Shown: positions 48,072-61,669 of the stretch, in pieces
How the letters are laid out: every line of letters begins with the position of its first letter
Position numbering within the stretch: position 1 is the stretch's first letter
Assembly (NCBI RefSeq): GCF_020921035.1
Contig: NC_063155.1
Coordinates: 10,339,001-10,403,000 of the forward strand
Direction of reading: 5' to 3'
DNA from: Rhodamnia argentea
Taxonomy: Eukaryota > Streptophyta > Magnoliopsida > Myrtales > Myrtaceae
DNA length: 64,000 nucleotides
Notes under the pieces: generated by a model
The model's input: the letters and a program-made list of their open reading frames with translations, nothing else
Told to the model about the DNA's origin: nothing
Database searches by the model: none
Position numbers and translations under genes: made by a program

Positions 48072-51000
48072 TATGGTATCGGAGCAAGGTTTGAGGTTAG
48101 GGTTTCTTGGTGAAGTGATATCCGACAAATCGAATCTTGGGAAGATGTCAGCTGGATTATCGCGAATTAAAGTGGAGAAGTTCGGAAGAAAGGGTTTCGA
48201 GTTATGGAAGTTGAAGATGGAGAGCTTTGCTCGTGGATAGAGATCTGTGGTATGTGATCGAAGAAGATAAACTTGACTTGATTACTTAAAAGAAGGCGAA
48301 GGAGGAAGAGATTACGTCTACATCCAATCAATTGAAGGTGATCGGCGGTGATCGAAAAGCGTGAAAGCCGATCCGGCTATATCTCACCGATAATGTCTTG
48401 ATGAATGTGACCTTTGATAAGATGGCGAAAGATCTCTGGACAAAGCTAGGAAGCCTTTATCAGAGTAAGTCGCTCGTAAATGAGTTGTTTCTTATGTAAG
48501 TAACTCTACAATTTTCGGATGAGTGAAGGTGATTTTTTTTTCTGCACACTTGAATGAGTTTAATACTATATGTGAGCAGATTGCATCTATTGATGTTAAT
48601 CTGGATGAAGAAGATAAAACATGTATTGTGCTGTGTTCACCGCTGAATTCATGGGAACATATAATTGTTTCAGTCGGCACTAGTAGTAATACAATATCTT
48701 TTGAGAACATATGATTGTTTATTGTCTATGGATATGAGAAGAGCTAGTTCTGATAATGCAAGTAATGAGGCTCTTTTCATAAGAGGAAGGAACAATGAAC
48801 GATCCAAATCTAGATTTGGTATCGGGAATAAATCTAGAGGAAGACCTAAAAGTCTAGATCTGCATAAAAGATGGACATTTGAAGAAGGATTGCATAAGCA
48901 AAAGTGTGGGTCCAGAGAAGCTAGACGAGGTACATTGTCTAGTACAAAAAAGGATTATGACAATAATGTGGGAGACATGTATCTCATTTGCAATTTATCT
49001 CAGGTTGACCACAATGCATGAATAATTTATATTGGAGTGTTTTTCTGCATGACGCATCATGGAGATTAGTTCTGCTGTTATGAGCCACATCAAGGAGGTA
49101 CAAGACGGATGGGAGAAGATATTACACTTAATATTGTTGGTTGCGAAAAGGCGAAGTTGAAGATGAAAGATGGGAGAGTTAAGAATCTTCCGGATGTGAT
49201 GTACATTCCTGGTCTTATAAGGAATCTTATTTTTGTGGGAACTATGGCATATGCTGGTATTGCCTTCATCGGCGACAAGTATTCATGCAAGCTGACCCGT
49301 GAATCTATGGTGATTGCTAGAGGCAAATGATGTGAAAAGCTGTGGAAATTGTTAGGAAGCACGATAATTAGTGGTGAGAGACCCTATACTTCAAGGAAGA
49401 GGTGGAAGGAGATCCCGCAATGTTGTGGCATTGGAGATTGGGCCATATTGGTGAGAAAGGGTTGGTGACCCTTACTTCAAAGAAGATGGTGAATGGAATC
49501 CCAAGCTGTTCTATGGGTTTTGAATTTTGTGAACATTGTCTACATGGGAAACAGAATCGGGTATCTTTTGAATCCATAGGAGGGAGAGCAAAAGGGATTA
49601 TGAATTTAATCCACGGTGACATCTTCGGTCCTATACCTATAACATCTTTTGGAAAATCAACGTATTATATTTCTTTTAGTGATGATTATTCCAATTATGT
49701 GTGGATATATTTCTTGCGAAGAAAAGATGATGTGTTAGAAAAATTTTGCGAATTCAAAGCTTTAGTAGAAAATCAGTTTGGTAGAAATTTTAAAGTTTTG
49801 TGGACTGACAACAAAGGAGATTTCTATTCAGTGGAATTTGATTAATTACGTGGGCCGGTGGCATAGCAAGGCAAAAAACAACGCACTATTGACCTCAACA
49901 AAATAGGGTAGTAGAGAGGCTTAATCGGTCTCTCATAGAGAAAGCGAGGAGTTCGCTGAGTGGTGTAGGCTAATAAGCTGAATTTTGGGTGGAAGCAATG
50001 GCTACCGTGTGTTATCTAAAGAACAGGTCTCCCACATCATCTTTGAAGAATCGGACACAATTTGAGACACTGTTTAGGAAGAAACCAGGCATATCCCATG
50101 TTAGAGTATTTGGTTGCAAAGCCTATGTGCATGTGCCAAAGCAAAAGATGAATAAGCTTGAAAGCAAGTCAGAGAAGTGTATCATTCTTGTGTATAAGGA
50201 TGGTATTAAAGGATATAACATGTGGAATCTTGATACTAAATGTATTATCTACAGTAGGGATGTGGTGTTTAGAAAATTTACGATAAATCAAATTGTTTCA
50301 CAAGCTCTTAAAGAACCATAGATGGTTGAATTAGATGTTGGTTTGCTGGGAGAGATAGAGGTTACACAAGCTGAAACAGAAAATTCAGATTCTAAAGCTG
50401 ATGAGCATGATGTGGAGGATGATATTGTAGACTCTGATACCGAGTTTGAAATTAAAGCACTTGGTCTTAAGGAGGTTCACATGGTAGACAAGACTACATA
50501 AGAGGTATACCTTATTTGCCGAGTAATAAAAGCGTGCTTTGACTATCATAGGTGATGATAAAAAAATATTGTTAAGGAAACAAGAAGTGCGGAAGATACA
50601 AAACTATATGAGAGCCATGAAAGATGAGATGGACAACAGAAAATGGAGTCCGGTAAAACTACTCGTAAATCGAAAGGCAATTGATTGCAAGTGGATATTC
50701 AAGAAGAATATGTCTGCAGATGGGGATATAAAATGATGCAAAGCTTATTTGGTTGCAAAGGGGTATTGTAGATAGAGAGAGTGGATTATAGTTAGATTTT
50801 TTTCTCCTGTTACTAAATTAAAATCCAAAAACTTGTTTTATTTGTAGCGACTACATAAAATCTGGAGGTAGAGTAGCTTGATGTAAAAACATCATTCCTA
50901 CATAGTGATTTAGAGGTGGATATTAACATGAAGCAACCAAATGGGTTTGTGGTTAGAGAAAAAAAAAGATTTGGTTTGCAAATTGAACAAGTCTTTATAT

Positions 51001-52169
51001 GGCCTAAAACAATCTACAAGAATGTGGTACTAGAAGTTCGACTCATATGCCTTGAAGCTTGGCTTTGTTCGTTATGATGATGACCATTATGTCTATGTAA
51101 AGAGATTAGATAGTGATTTTGTTATTTTAACTTTATATGTTGATGATATGCTAGTTGGGAATAATATGATAATGATTAGTATTGTAAAAGAACTACTAGC
51201 AAAACAGTTTGAGATGAAAGATCTAGGTCCAGCAAACTTAATCTTGGACATGTAGATAAAAAGGGAGCATGAGAATAGAAAGTTATGTCTTCAGTTAGAA
51301 GAAATAGGTTGAAAGTGTGTTGAAGAAGTTTAACATGATAGACTATAAACCAGTGAAGACCCCCATGTCCACAAGCTCCAAGTTATCTGTGCTCTTGTGT
51401 CCTAAGACCGAAGAGGAAGTTGAAGAGATGGCAGCACTTCCATATGCAAGCGTGATAGTGAGTTTTTTTTTTTTAGCATATGGTAGAGAGCTGGATGTAT
51501 GTCATGGTGTGTACTCGCCCGGATGTTACTCAAACAGTGAGAATATTAAGTAGATATAAATTCAATCCTGGTAAAGAGCGTTGGATAGCTACAAAGAGGG
51601 TGTTTCATTATCTTTGCAGTATGTCTAACTTTGTTATGTTATGAATGCATGAACAAGTCAAAAGGATAGCAAGCGTTAGAACCGAAGTGTTTTGTGGATG
51701 TTGATTGGGGAGGCGACATTGGCAGTATGAGGTTGACTAGTGCATATGTTATTTCCTTATTCAAGACAACAAGTGAGGTGAATGAGCAAGAGGCAAAGCA
51801 CGGTTGCTTTATCTACTACTAAGGTAGAGTACATGGCTCTTACTCATATTGCTAAGAAAGTAATCTGGATGCCCAGATTGTGTGAAGAGTTTGGCTTTAC
51901 ACAAGGAGAAGTAAAGATTAGGTATGATAGATAGAGTGCTAGATTCTTAGCTAAGAATCCTACATTTCATGCAAGAACAAAGCATATTGATTTACAATAT
52001 CACTTCATTAGAGAGAAAGTAGAACAGAAAATTGTAGCGATGAAAAAAGTTGACACACAGATGAATAGTTCATATTTTTTTACCAAGGCGGTGAGTACAG
52101 AAAAGTTTGAATGGTGTACAACCGTGTTAAGTCTAAATAAGCATGAAAAATATTCATCAAGTGGGAGAA

Positions 52170-52550
52170 TATTGGGGTGTGGTTCATATTTCCTTGCGAT
52201 AGGAAAACATGTGGATCCCTTTCCATGCTAAAAGGGCGGCGGTCCAAGGGAGCCGCCTCGGCGAGGGGTCTTAAGGAGGCAGCACCCCCTAGACACCGGA
52301 GGGTTTTTATGATTTAAGTCTATAATTTTTCATTAGTAATTTGGGTTTGAGCTCATGAATAGCTACTAATATATATACTTTTTTTCGTTTATAATTGAGT
52401 GATGTAACAAGAGGTGCGAGATGCTAATTATAGTGGAATCATCTACTAGACGTAACCCTAGTTTAAGGGTGAACCATGATAAAATCTTGTGCTCTCAATT
52501 TTCTTTTTCTCGCTCATTTTACTTATTGTGATTGTGCGCCGATCCTAACA
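52170..52550 (+). repeat. 3' LTR of the Copia fossil
   Basis: Preceded by a purine-rich tract (aagtgggagaa) and ending CCTAACA next to the agtga target duplication. Visibly diverged from the 5' LTR. Confidence 0.9.
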
Positions 52551-52929
52551 AGTGATTGATATTATCACGTCACTTCTTTTCGACACTAATACCTAAACCA
52601 CAAATGAAAAGATTGAGTACAAGGAAATATCAATCCCTTTATTTCCAATAAAATTATCGCATACTATATATAAATATATAAAACAAATGCACCCTTACTT
52701 AAAAAACATCGATTCGATGGAGCTACCATAAATGAAATGGCTCCATAGCAAAGTAACTATTCTCTTAGGATCACTTAAATTTATCGCCAAAGTAAAATAT
52801 AAACCAACTAATGCACTAAAAGTATCCTCCTTTATCATGTGTTCTGTAAAATCATCGACAAGTCTATTCCGATGTGAGGTCTCTTACTAATTTTTAATAG
52901 CTCTGCTATATATTTTGAACCCTTTTATG

Positions 52930-53830
52930 TAGACGAGTGACAAGACAATAGCCCCACATGATGATTCGATATCAGCCCTTGTCGGCACGTATGAACTGGA
53001 GGCAGCCGAGGTGGTGTCGACGGTGTAGACCCACGAGGGACTCGAGTGTGCGCGCGGTTGAGAATGAACGAAACAGTTGGGTGCGCCAACTGGGCGACGG
53101 TTGGGTGCGGCTTTCAATAGGGTTCCGCCGTCGAAGGCGGCGGCTGCCACATGCTCAGACGCCGGGCGTGGGGGACCAGGACAGTAGGGAGAACACGCAG
53201 GAAGAAAAGAAGGAGCATGTGAAATGCTTTCCTTTTTATTTGGAAAGACTGATTTTTACCTAATTATCTCTGACAATGTTAACGATTCTATTACAGGGTG
53301 CTAATTCAGGCTCGTCAATTATGATGTGGAAATGCATATGGCCTCAGCCAGAGCGGGTCACTTTTCGGAACACATTCATTGTAAACATGTTTGAAGTGTG
53401 TTGATGAGTCTTTTCTACGACTTTCAGTAATCTTAACTAGGCTCGCATTGGTCGTCTTATAGATTAATTCATCTTATACTATCTCAGCTTGATTAGAAGA
53501 AGAAGGAACTCCTCCTTTACGTGTTGCCATTTCGATGTACCAAAATGATACATCTACGTGACCCGGCACGTGGTTAGCACACGTCGCATTCGAGCGAAAA
53601 CTAAGTGACCCGAGAAAAGTTGAGGTTAGGCGGGAAGTAATTGAAGGACCCACTCCAAAGGACTCAACACGCAGGCCTCATTCCATTAGACGGCTATTAT
53701 TCTCAAAGGAGACGAGAGGTAAATCTCCTGGAGCCAGCGCTACATTGCTGTTGGGTGTTGCGGTCAAATAGAGCACGTGAAGACTTGGAAACACGTTTCT
53801 CTTACAACGAACGTGGGAGGACCTTCCTCA
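52930..53830 (+). repeat. Duplicated block X, right copy
   Basis: Aligns with 34,420-35,460 and, at its left, more weakly with 33,160-33,560. It lacks the LTR-like interruption seen in the left copy. Minus-strand frame 52,887-53,150 and plus-strand frame 53,641-53,859 are not recognised as proteins. Confidence 0.65.
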
Positions 53831-54610
53831 CCTTCTTTTGTGGGACTTTGGTGTGGTGATCTCATGGCCGATCAACATTACTTTATAGGCTTTGTCATCC
53901 CACCGTTTTGTTGGGTGCATCGTGGATGAGAAGCAGGTCGCTCTCCCGAATCTGTAAAGTAAACCATCATCATCATCATCATCATCATCATTGTCCTCAT
54001 CATACGACCTTAACCTAAGAAAGCAGTAGGCTTGCCGAAGGTTTGTGCCCACTGCCAATGATCACATTCAATCACAGTCACTCCATTAGCGGCGCCGTTC
54101 CAATGATCAAATTTGAAAAGAAGAGGTTAGATCCCCTACCACCTCACCGCCCGTCACAAACATCAAAATCTGTCTCCATTGCAGCTGGTGATTAAGTAGT
54201 GCTACCCAACCTCCCCCGATATGACAGACTCAGACACATGTTTTTCACCACTGTCAGCGACGCAAAACAATCGGCCCAGCCCCATGAGGCAAGCAGGCTC
54301 TTCAGGCCCGCCCCATGGTGTATGATCCGGTACATGATGCCAAGTTTAAAGAAAACCCACATTCCCCAAAAGACAATGTCAGAACGTTCAGCATAGACCC
54401 GTCAAGAACATAATCAACCAGACTGTATGGTTTGGCACACCAACATCTGGACTCGTCACTCTCCCAACAAGTTAGTGCGAGTTTGGTTCCCCAGTTTTCA
54501 GACCCCCTACGATATTCCCCAAACCACTATCACAACAACTTAATCTTCTCATCCTTTCTACAGGTTCAGTACAATGTGGGCACTTTACTCGACCTTTCTC
54601 CTTGGGATCC
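53831..54610. other. Spacer and probable 3' region of the SAP-domain gene
   Basis: No gene recognised. A (CAT)n microsatellite of about nine units lies at 53,965-53,991. The right part is probably the 3' untranslated region of the minus-strand gene ending at 54,611. Confidence 0.45.
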
Positions 54611-57551
54611 TTAGCCATTTGCACCCTTTAAACGCGCAATCAACTCATCCTGGACATGGGAAGAAACTGATCAGTATATCCAGATGAATACATATTACCA
54701 GGATAGTCGTCAGTCCGATAAATAAGATGAGACAATCAGTCCAATGAACAAGCAGATTCATCAATTCAAGCTGCCAACTCTGCATTAACAACATAGATTT
54801 GTTTTTTTAACCAAAATCCAACTCAAAGGTGTATTAATGAGGAGACCTCACATAAATTGAGGTCATGCTCACCTTCTTGCCTTTGGGAGAAAGACCTCTT
54901 TCCTTGAGAAATGCCCGAAGCCTCTCCACGGTCAAACTGTGCAAGTCCTTGTCCGGTAAAAGACTGCTTGAACCCTCTGAAATTCAGATCCCATCAATAC
55001 TATGAGCCAGCCAAACCTCAACATTTGTTAAAAGGGATTAAGATGTATACTGAAAATAACAGGAAAATAAATTTCCTCCTTTATCAGTTCTTATCCTAGT
55101 CCTCCCTCTCTCTCCAGAATCAATATGCTAGCTTTCTCGTTCCCTGCCCCCAAACACCCTATCCCTTAGCCCCTTTCCAAAGGGAATGAGAGGAGAAGCT
55201 ACTTTTGCAAGACAAGATAGAATATCCATAAATATAACCAGTTGTAGACGTCCACAGATTGTCATATGCAGTTATCTTATGGTCAATACAAGAAGGATAC
55301 TTCATATTCCAGATAAGCCCTACAGATGCTAGAAAAGGCCGCTTCTCCAATAACCACAAATGAGACCATATAAAATAGCTAACACCAATAACACAAACAC
55401 CAAAGCCATGACTTGGAAGAAGATCCTTCGGCGACTAAAATTTTGATACGATCAATGAAAAGTCTTGCCACTACTATGCAAAAAACCAAACCATGAAAGA
55501 TTGAACCCATTTCAAACAACAATAAGGAAATCGCTGCAGTCGTAAGAGGAAATGGATGCCCTTCATCCATTCATCCAGTCAGTGAAGAAATTTCTCTCTC
55601 ATATCTTTAGTTGTGAAGAATATGCTGTGTAACTTGTACGACAACCATAAAAGGTGAAATAAGCAATGTCTTACCTTGTCGAGAACCAGCTTGACCAGCA
55701 GGTCTCTTAGATGATGTCCCATTATCCAAAAGTCTCTCGGATGCTCTGCAAAAGCAAATGATTTCCCTCGTAATCATGAAAAAGAAGAAAGACGACCCGC
55801 AAAAATCTGGTCCCCAGAAAATGGTTGTTTTACAGTAAATATGAAACTCATCACTAAGCAGACTATTTACAGTTGCTACAAATGCAAGTGAAGCCACATA
55901 TCTCACGATTGAATACTGAATACCTCTTCCTAGAACCTTCAACAATTGTCACACCCTTTGCATTCTTCGCGCTAGGATCTCCTCTCTGTTTCCTGATCGT
56001 GAGTGCTCTTATCAGTATATTTTGTTGGTTTGTCCTTATCACTTGCCCCTCTGCATATGAAAGGGAGGTCAGTTCCTTACATTCCAGGGCTAGTTACGTG
56101 CTTTGACAGCACCCGGATGGACTACATCTCATAGTAAACATGAGTGACCGCAAACAGATGTCATTACACAGTAAAAAAAGCCATTAGCAAATTCACCTAA
56201 GTTTTCCCCTCTTCTCCATTTCTCTGTAGATAAACATTAGTATGCATGATATGAGAGCAGCGGAGTCTACACCACACGGGTAATAGGACCATGAAAAAAG
56301 TGTTGGAAGCGGGCAGAGTACAGCCCACCAAAATTGTAGAAGGAAATAGCCGTTTCGACTTTCACTACTATATATTATCATCAAACACAAGCATCAGTAG
56401 TCATAGTGACAATGATGACCTATACCTAACTGTAAGTGTTGGTAACGGATAGAGTACAGCCCACCAAGTTTTTAGTGGAGCTTTTGTTATTAAACTGGTG
56501 TAGATATCATAGACATGATCTTGTCAAATGGCCAAGACCTTTTGGTTGAATTATTGCACTAACCTAAACAGCTTCTATTAAAATTAGACTAGACGCTATC
56601 TTTTTTTTTCCTTTTCCAAGTGATCAACTACCCAATGAATGCTAGCAGAAATCTAAGAATATCCAGAAGTCAGAGGTGAAAACCTGGTGGTGATGTGTCA
56701 TGCTCACAAACGTAAACTCGCATTCCACCCTGCAAAAATTCTTGATTTTTAGTTTAGAAATAAACAAGTTATTCACTTAGATGTTCAGGGGCAAATTAAC
56801 CTGGATATGCAAAATAAATCATCGTCACATGGGGGAAGACACTGAGGAAAAATTAACCAGTATGCAAAATATGTTCAGATTCGAGACTTTCACAGTAATT
56901 AGACCTTTTAAGCCAAGGATGGCTTCCGGGTCAGATGTGCCCAATATAGACCTTGAGAACTCCAAAAAGCACTGTTTACTAGCAAGTGAGCGTAATCAAA
57001 AGCTGGGGGTGGGGGTGGAGGGGGGTGGAACAGAAATCCTCATTAACGGGAGAAGGAAATCATTCCACAAAATGAAAGAAACATAAATTGGGATCGGAAT
57101 TAAACCCCAGCAGAATCCCCAAAGCACGCAGTTTTACAAGAACGCAAGCGACGACATGGAACAAATTCGAGCGTCTACTCAAGCATTGCTCATTACCAAC
57201 TCCTGCCCCGAAGGCTGAACGCACATCGAATTGGACAAGTCTGCATGCAGTAAATTCCAGGAAGCTAAAATGTCGGCGACCCGGAAATGCATAGGCAAGA
57301 TATCCGCACCCCGGAACTCCTTAACATCAACCAGACCGCAAACGGAACTAATAATGCGGGAAAACACGACAGTTAAACTGAAAGACTAGGGTTCCGGGGG
57401 AAAAAGACGGCCAGTGAAGAGAGAGAGAGAGAGAGATCACCGGATTGGAGGAGAGGGCAGTGGAGGAGAAGAGGCCTCGAGAGGGGAGGTTGGAGAGGAG
57501 CTTGGTCGCCGCCGGATTCGAAGGCGACAGGTGACTGGAGGTGCCTTCCAT
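54611..57551 (-). CDS. Small SAP-domain protein (At5g63460-like), with an apparent frameshift
   Basis: Six minus-strand exons: 57,551-57,441; 56,729-56,684; 56,050-55,924; 55,745-55,675; 54,976-54,872; 54,649-54,611. All have GT..AG borders. The product is about 165 residues if the frame were continuous. It begins [19 protein letters not shown], continues [20 protein letters not shown], and ends in a SAP DNA-binding motif ([12 protein letters not shown] in exon 5, [12 protein letters not shown] in exon 6). The family (Arabidopsis At5g63460, from memory) has the same layout. In exon 5, at about 54,898-54,901, the run GGAAAAGAGG is one A longer than the conserved [11 protein letters not shown] reading needs. 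As written, the frame shifts inside the SAP domain and stops just after exon 6 begins. Either the allele is truncated or this homopolymer carries a sequence error. The role is probably nuclear chromatin or DNA binding. Confidence 0.75.
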
Positions 57552-59050
57552 GGCGTCCGAGGAGGCCGCCGCCGCAGACCCGCCCGCCGAGGGATGGGCG
57601 CGAGAGAATGAGGAGAGAGAGAGACGCGACGCGAGTCAATGAGGAAGGAAGACACGACCCAAAACTCACGCTCTCTTCCTCACCCCCAGCGCTTTGATCC
57701 TCCGAGAGTGGCCAAGTGTGGTCTTTAATGGTCATCGTGGACTCCAATTTGTAGTTACAAGAGAACCATCCAACGCGTTTTCAATTCATTATACGGTCAA
57801 TCGGTGACTGATTCATCGCATCCGCGATTTTCGATTAAAATTGATTAGAAAAATTGTATTGAAATTGTGTGCAATAATATATTCAGAACTGAATTTGCAT
57901 CCATTATTTCTTACTTTAAATTACTCATTTATTTTTCGGGTTTATATTCGACTGGAGGTTCTTAGTTCTTGTCACCATCTTGATTCCTATACCTATTTCA
58001 TTAGTAGTTTTGAGCATCCTTTATCTCTCATGCTCACTTTTATCATTATTCACATTACTTTTGAACTGTTTTCAAATAAATGGTATGGATTAACGAATAT
58101 AATGCGAAGGTACTGAGATATCGTTTACGAATGATGGGCTACTGCATTTTTTTATATTTTGATGATGATGTTCTCTGTGGCTATTGTCCTAATCCTTTTG
58201 CCGATTTGAAAAACTGCCCTTGATGAGGAATAGATAAGATGGATAATATAAGACGAGGAGTTTTAAGATTGTCAATTAACTCTTTTATCCGCCCTCTTCA
58301 ATGTCAATTTAAGTAAGGGGACGGAAATTACAATTTTCGTTATGGCTTGATTTCCCCTCCATTTCCTTCAATCTCGTTTTCCAAAGTCAACCCCGCCAAA
58401 ACACAACGAAGCCAATGCTTACTTGATGAATATCTTCAATTCTCCCATTCCGCATTCTTCTTCGCGGGTCCATGCCTTTGTAAAAAAAGCTAACATCGTT
58501 TGCACATTGCTTGTAGAATGACACCTAGACCGACCGATCTAGCGCGAGGCTTTGACTTTACTCAATTGCGTTCGCCCCGGTCGTATCTAATGAACTTTGA
58601 TTGTGAATTTCTTGCCATCTGCGTTTGCCTGTTGTTGGGGATGGAAAACGATCACACTCCCTTGCAAGCTGGAAGCAGTTGGCTTTAGAACAAAGAAGGC
58701 TGTCAAGTGTCGTTCCTGGAACACATCGCGGGCGCTTCTTACATTGCTTGTAAGCAGCAGGGTCACACTCCCTCGGAACCTGTTGGCTTTAGTACAAACA
58801 AAGCTGTCAAATTTCGTTTGTCAAACACATTGAAGAGGTATTTTCGGGACAAACAAACAAACAAACTTGTTTGTCGTCTTACATCGCATCAAGGGATCAA
58901 AAGGGCCGATAATTTGAAGATGACGAAAGGGCTGATGATTTGACCACATTGCACGCATAAGCCTTATGTATTGCAATGAAATAGTACAACTACCAAAATA
59001 CTGGCATGCCAAACAAATTACGAATATTAATTAGCAGATGTAGGATAAGG
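57552..59050. other. Intergenic, local imperfect repeat
   Basis: No gene recognised. About 58,655-58,727 and 58,764-58,830 are imperfect tandem copies sharing 'cacactccc', 'ttggcttta.aacaaa.aaggctgtcaa' and 'aacaca'. The left edge probably includes the shared upstream region and 5' untranslated region of the SAP-domain gene. Confidence 0.45.
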
Positions 59051-61669
59051 CTACATGACGGCCTCCTCAAAATTGATCAAAATTTGTTCCTTTTGTGGCC
59101 TATGTTTTCTGACCTGCAGTAAAGAGAAGATGGGAAAAAAAAATATTCGGTCAACATGATATATTGGAATAGCCAAACCCATTGCTTGAGACTCGACGAA
59201 GACAAAGTAGAAAATAGGCATCTGCATCATTGATCCCTTCAAAGGTGTGGACATGTATGGCTGTGGCGGATATCTCAGGTGAAAGCCTAGCAGTTTGCTC
59301 CGCAAGCCCTCTAACACTACTAGTGCCCCTCCACGAGGTTGAGTATCAGTTAAATCACAGCGAAAGAAAGCTATAGGTGGAGGATAAGGAAAATACACAG
59401 GGTTTTCAAGAAGGCTTACTCTCACACCAGCCATTGACAGAAGTTTGTGAGATGCAATATATTCGACCTGTGAATTGTTGAGCCTCTTCTCCACAAAATA
59501 TATGACTTCAGAAACTCCTGACTGCAACATTGAAAGAGATCCATAAAACTTCATTTTTGGAAATCCCAAAATCTCCTAGAAGGCCAGGGAGGGAGAATTG
59601 CCAATAATAGTAGGTTCATATGCAACAAGTCTGTTCATTACATGGAAGGTTGATTACATAGCCTGGGCTCCTTCGAAAACCTTTTAAGAAGTCATTTAGC
59701 CTAAAAGAGGAGCGTTTAGCTCCCACAAAGTAAATCAAATCCAAGAAAAATCTTGTCTGATTTATCGCCCTAAAAGAGATTATCATTGGACATTCTACTG
59801 TAGCATCTGACATCAAAGATGCATGTGAAGAACACGAAATATGGCTACGGTCTAACACTAATTTGGCATTGGTAAACTTTCTTCAGAAGTAAGATAAAAG
59901 GTCGAGTAACATTACCGTGAGACATACCAGCTTGAACATGGAAATTACCTGAATAATAATCTTTGCACATTCATTGCAAGGAAACATCGTCACATAAAGC
60001 TTCTACAAGTCAACATTCAAAAATCACCTTAGCCATTTTCAGCACAAAATTTCAGACACGGTCACAAGGATTGTTAAAGAAAAAAATATGGAGGTTATAG
60101 CATATCAATCTTCCCCGAGAATAATTGTCCACAGACAACATTACAATAATTCAGAAAATGTGATAACCTGTCCAGCAGCAGAGGCGTGGTTTGTGTTGAG
60201 GATAGCATTGACCTCAGCATGACACACATATCTACAAGCGATGACAAAGGGGATCGTAATGAAAACCAAGACACACATACAAAGTCATCAGAAGGGTGAC
60301 GGATAACTACTGGTCAAACATCTGATCAAGCAGAGGTTTTGAGCTGGATTACAGTTTTCATCCATTCAACATTTGGGCAAAAAACTATATTTAGCACTTG
60401 ACCCACAGTTCAGGTTCTTTCTATCAATGTATGTAGATGACTGAAAGGTAGGAGGACAGCTGCCCGACACTTACGGGTATTTCGTCTCCAAAGGATCCCC
60501 ACTTTCAGATTTCTGTGAGAAAAAAGAGAGCATAATAAAAGGGTGGACAAATGGATACTGCTTTATAAGCTGATAATATAGAGTTATTCTTTGTGCCATG
60601 CAGATACCTTGGCCCAAGGAAGCTTGTCATCGGAACAACCTCTGGGAAATCCATTGTAGCCAATCCCTGTAGGAGGACAGCCGTGAGGAACTCGTGGCAA
60701 CGGTTTTCTGGTGCTATCCTATCAGGGTTGTTGGTTACGCACAAAGCCAGAACAGAGCTCCCAAGAATCCAAAACTATATACAATACCACGGTATGAAGT
60801 AGAAAAGCAGGGAAGAATCAAAGAGATTGGAGTTGAATAAATTTAAAAGCCACTCACATCTAGTGTTACATTCTTCACAATTTACGCTAGGTAGTGAAAA
60901 AGGAAGATCATGCATTTCTCGCAACCATGTAAATCACTCAAGCGCAACATTTGCCCCTATTACCGAGATATACTTTGCTCCAGAAACAAATGGAATTCTA
61001 ATTGATCAGCTATAATAAGTAAATAACATGAATCTACTGAATAGACATAGAGGTCACGGCATCGTAGATGGACTAACCGAGTATAATCCCATTCTGACTC
61101 ACCAAGCATGCGCCAACCTGCGGCATGGATACAAGCACCAAGAAGAATTTAACGCTAGCTATGAAATCAGAAACACCAAGTTCCAGCAAGGAGAATGAAA
61201 TGCAAAAGCGGAGGAGGGACATGGCAGTCAGCACAAAGCTGAGAAATGCGAATTACGACCTGCCTGTTGGGGTCCTTGGATCTTTCGGCCGACAAGAAGG
61301 CAATGGCCATGAAGTAGTCATCCCAAGATAGGTACCTAAAGGAAAAAACAACAAATTGCAGAAAGAGAGAGCGACTCTTAGAAACCCTAAACAGCTAAAA
61401 ACGAAAATGGAAGAGAAGATGGCGATGATTGAAGAAGCTGGCGAAGCGGCAAAGAAACCAAGAACGTACCCTTGGCGTTTAGAGGGATCGAAAGGAGAGG
61501 GCTTGCTGGGGACGACCCCGTTGAGGGGAGAGGAGAAGCGTTCCTGTTGATTCTTCTTCTCCTTCTTCTTCAGGGAACTGGAGTTGAAGAGAAAGCCAAG
61601 AGCAATGGCGGAGGCAAGAGCCCCAAAGAGAGTGGCTGAGGTCACTAGGCTGACCTCCCGACTGTTCAT
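59051..61669 (-). CDS. Deoxycytidylate (dCMP) deaminase
   Basis: Nine minus-strand exons join in frame to 231 residues: 61,669-61,470; 61,335-61,260; 61,117-61,078; 60,666-60,608; 60,512-60,475; 60,231-60,168; 60,002-59,949; 59,521-59,420; 59,113-59,051. The enzyme turns dCMP into dUMP for dTTP synthesis. The zinc site is complete: His142 and the catalytic Glu144 in CHAEVNAIL, and Cys168 and Cys171 in FPCNECAKI. Family signatures DYFMAIAFLSAERSKDPNRQ, VGACLVSQNGIILG and GYNGFPRGCSDDKLPW are present. The N-terminus (residues about 9-28) is hydrophobic, suggesting a membrane anchor, as I recall for the Arabidopsis homologue At3g48540. The start chosen is MNSREV at 61,669; an in-frame ATG 28 codons upstream exists but is not family-like. 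The gene looks intact. Confidence 0.93.

Larger units (their letters stand above)
47692..52550 (+). mobile_element. Copia LTR retrotransposon, both LTRs present, broken
   Basis: A 4.86-kb element with LTRs of about 380 bases (47,692-48,071 and 52,170-52,550). It is flanked by the perfect 5-base target duplication agtga (47,687-47,691 and 52,551-52,555). The primer-binding site TGGTATCGGAGC (48,074-48,085) resembles the initiator-Met tRNA complement usual in Copia. The order of remnants is gag (about 48,145-49,020), integrase (about 49,400-50,320), reverse transcriptase (about 50,540-51,310) and RNase H (about 51,660-52,100). Integrase before reverse transcriptase identifies Copia. The coding part is broken in many places (on the order of ten or more), and the LTRs have clearly diverged from each other, mostly by transitions, so it is an old fossil. 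Confidence 0.92.
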
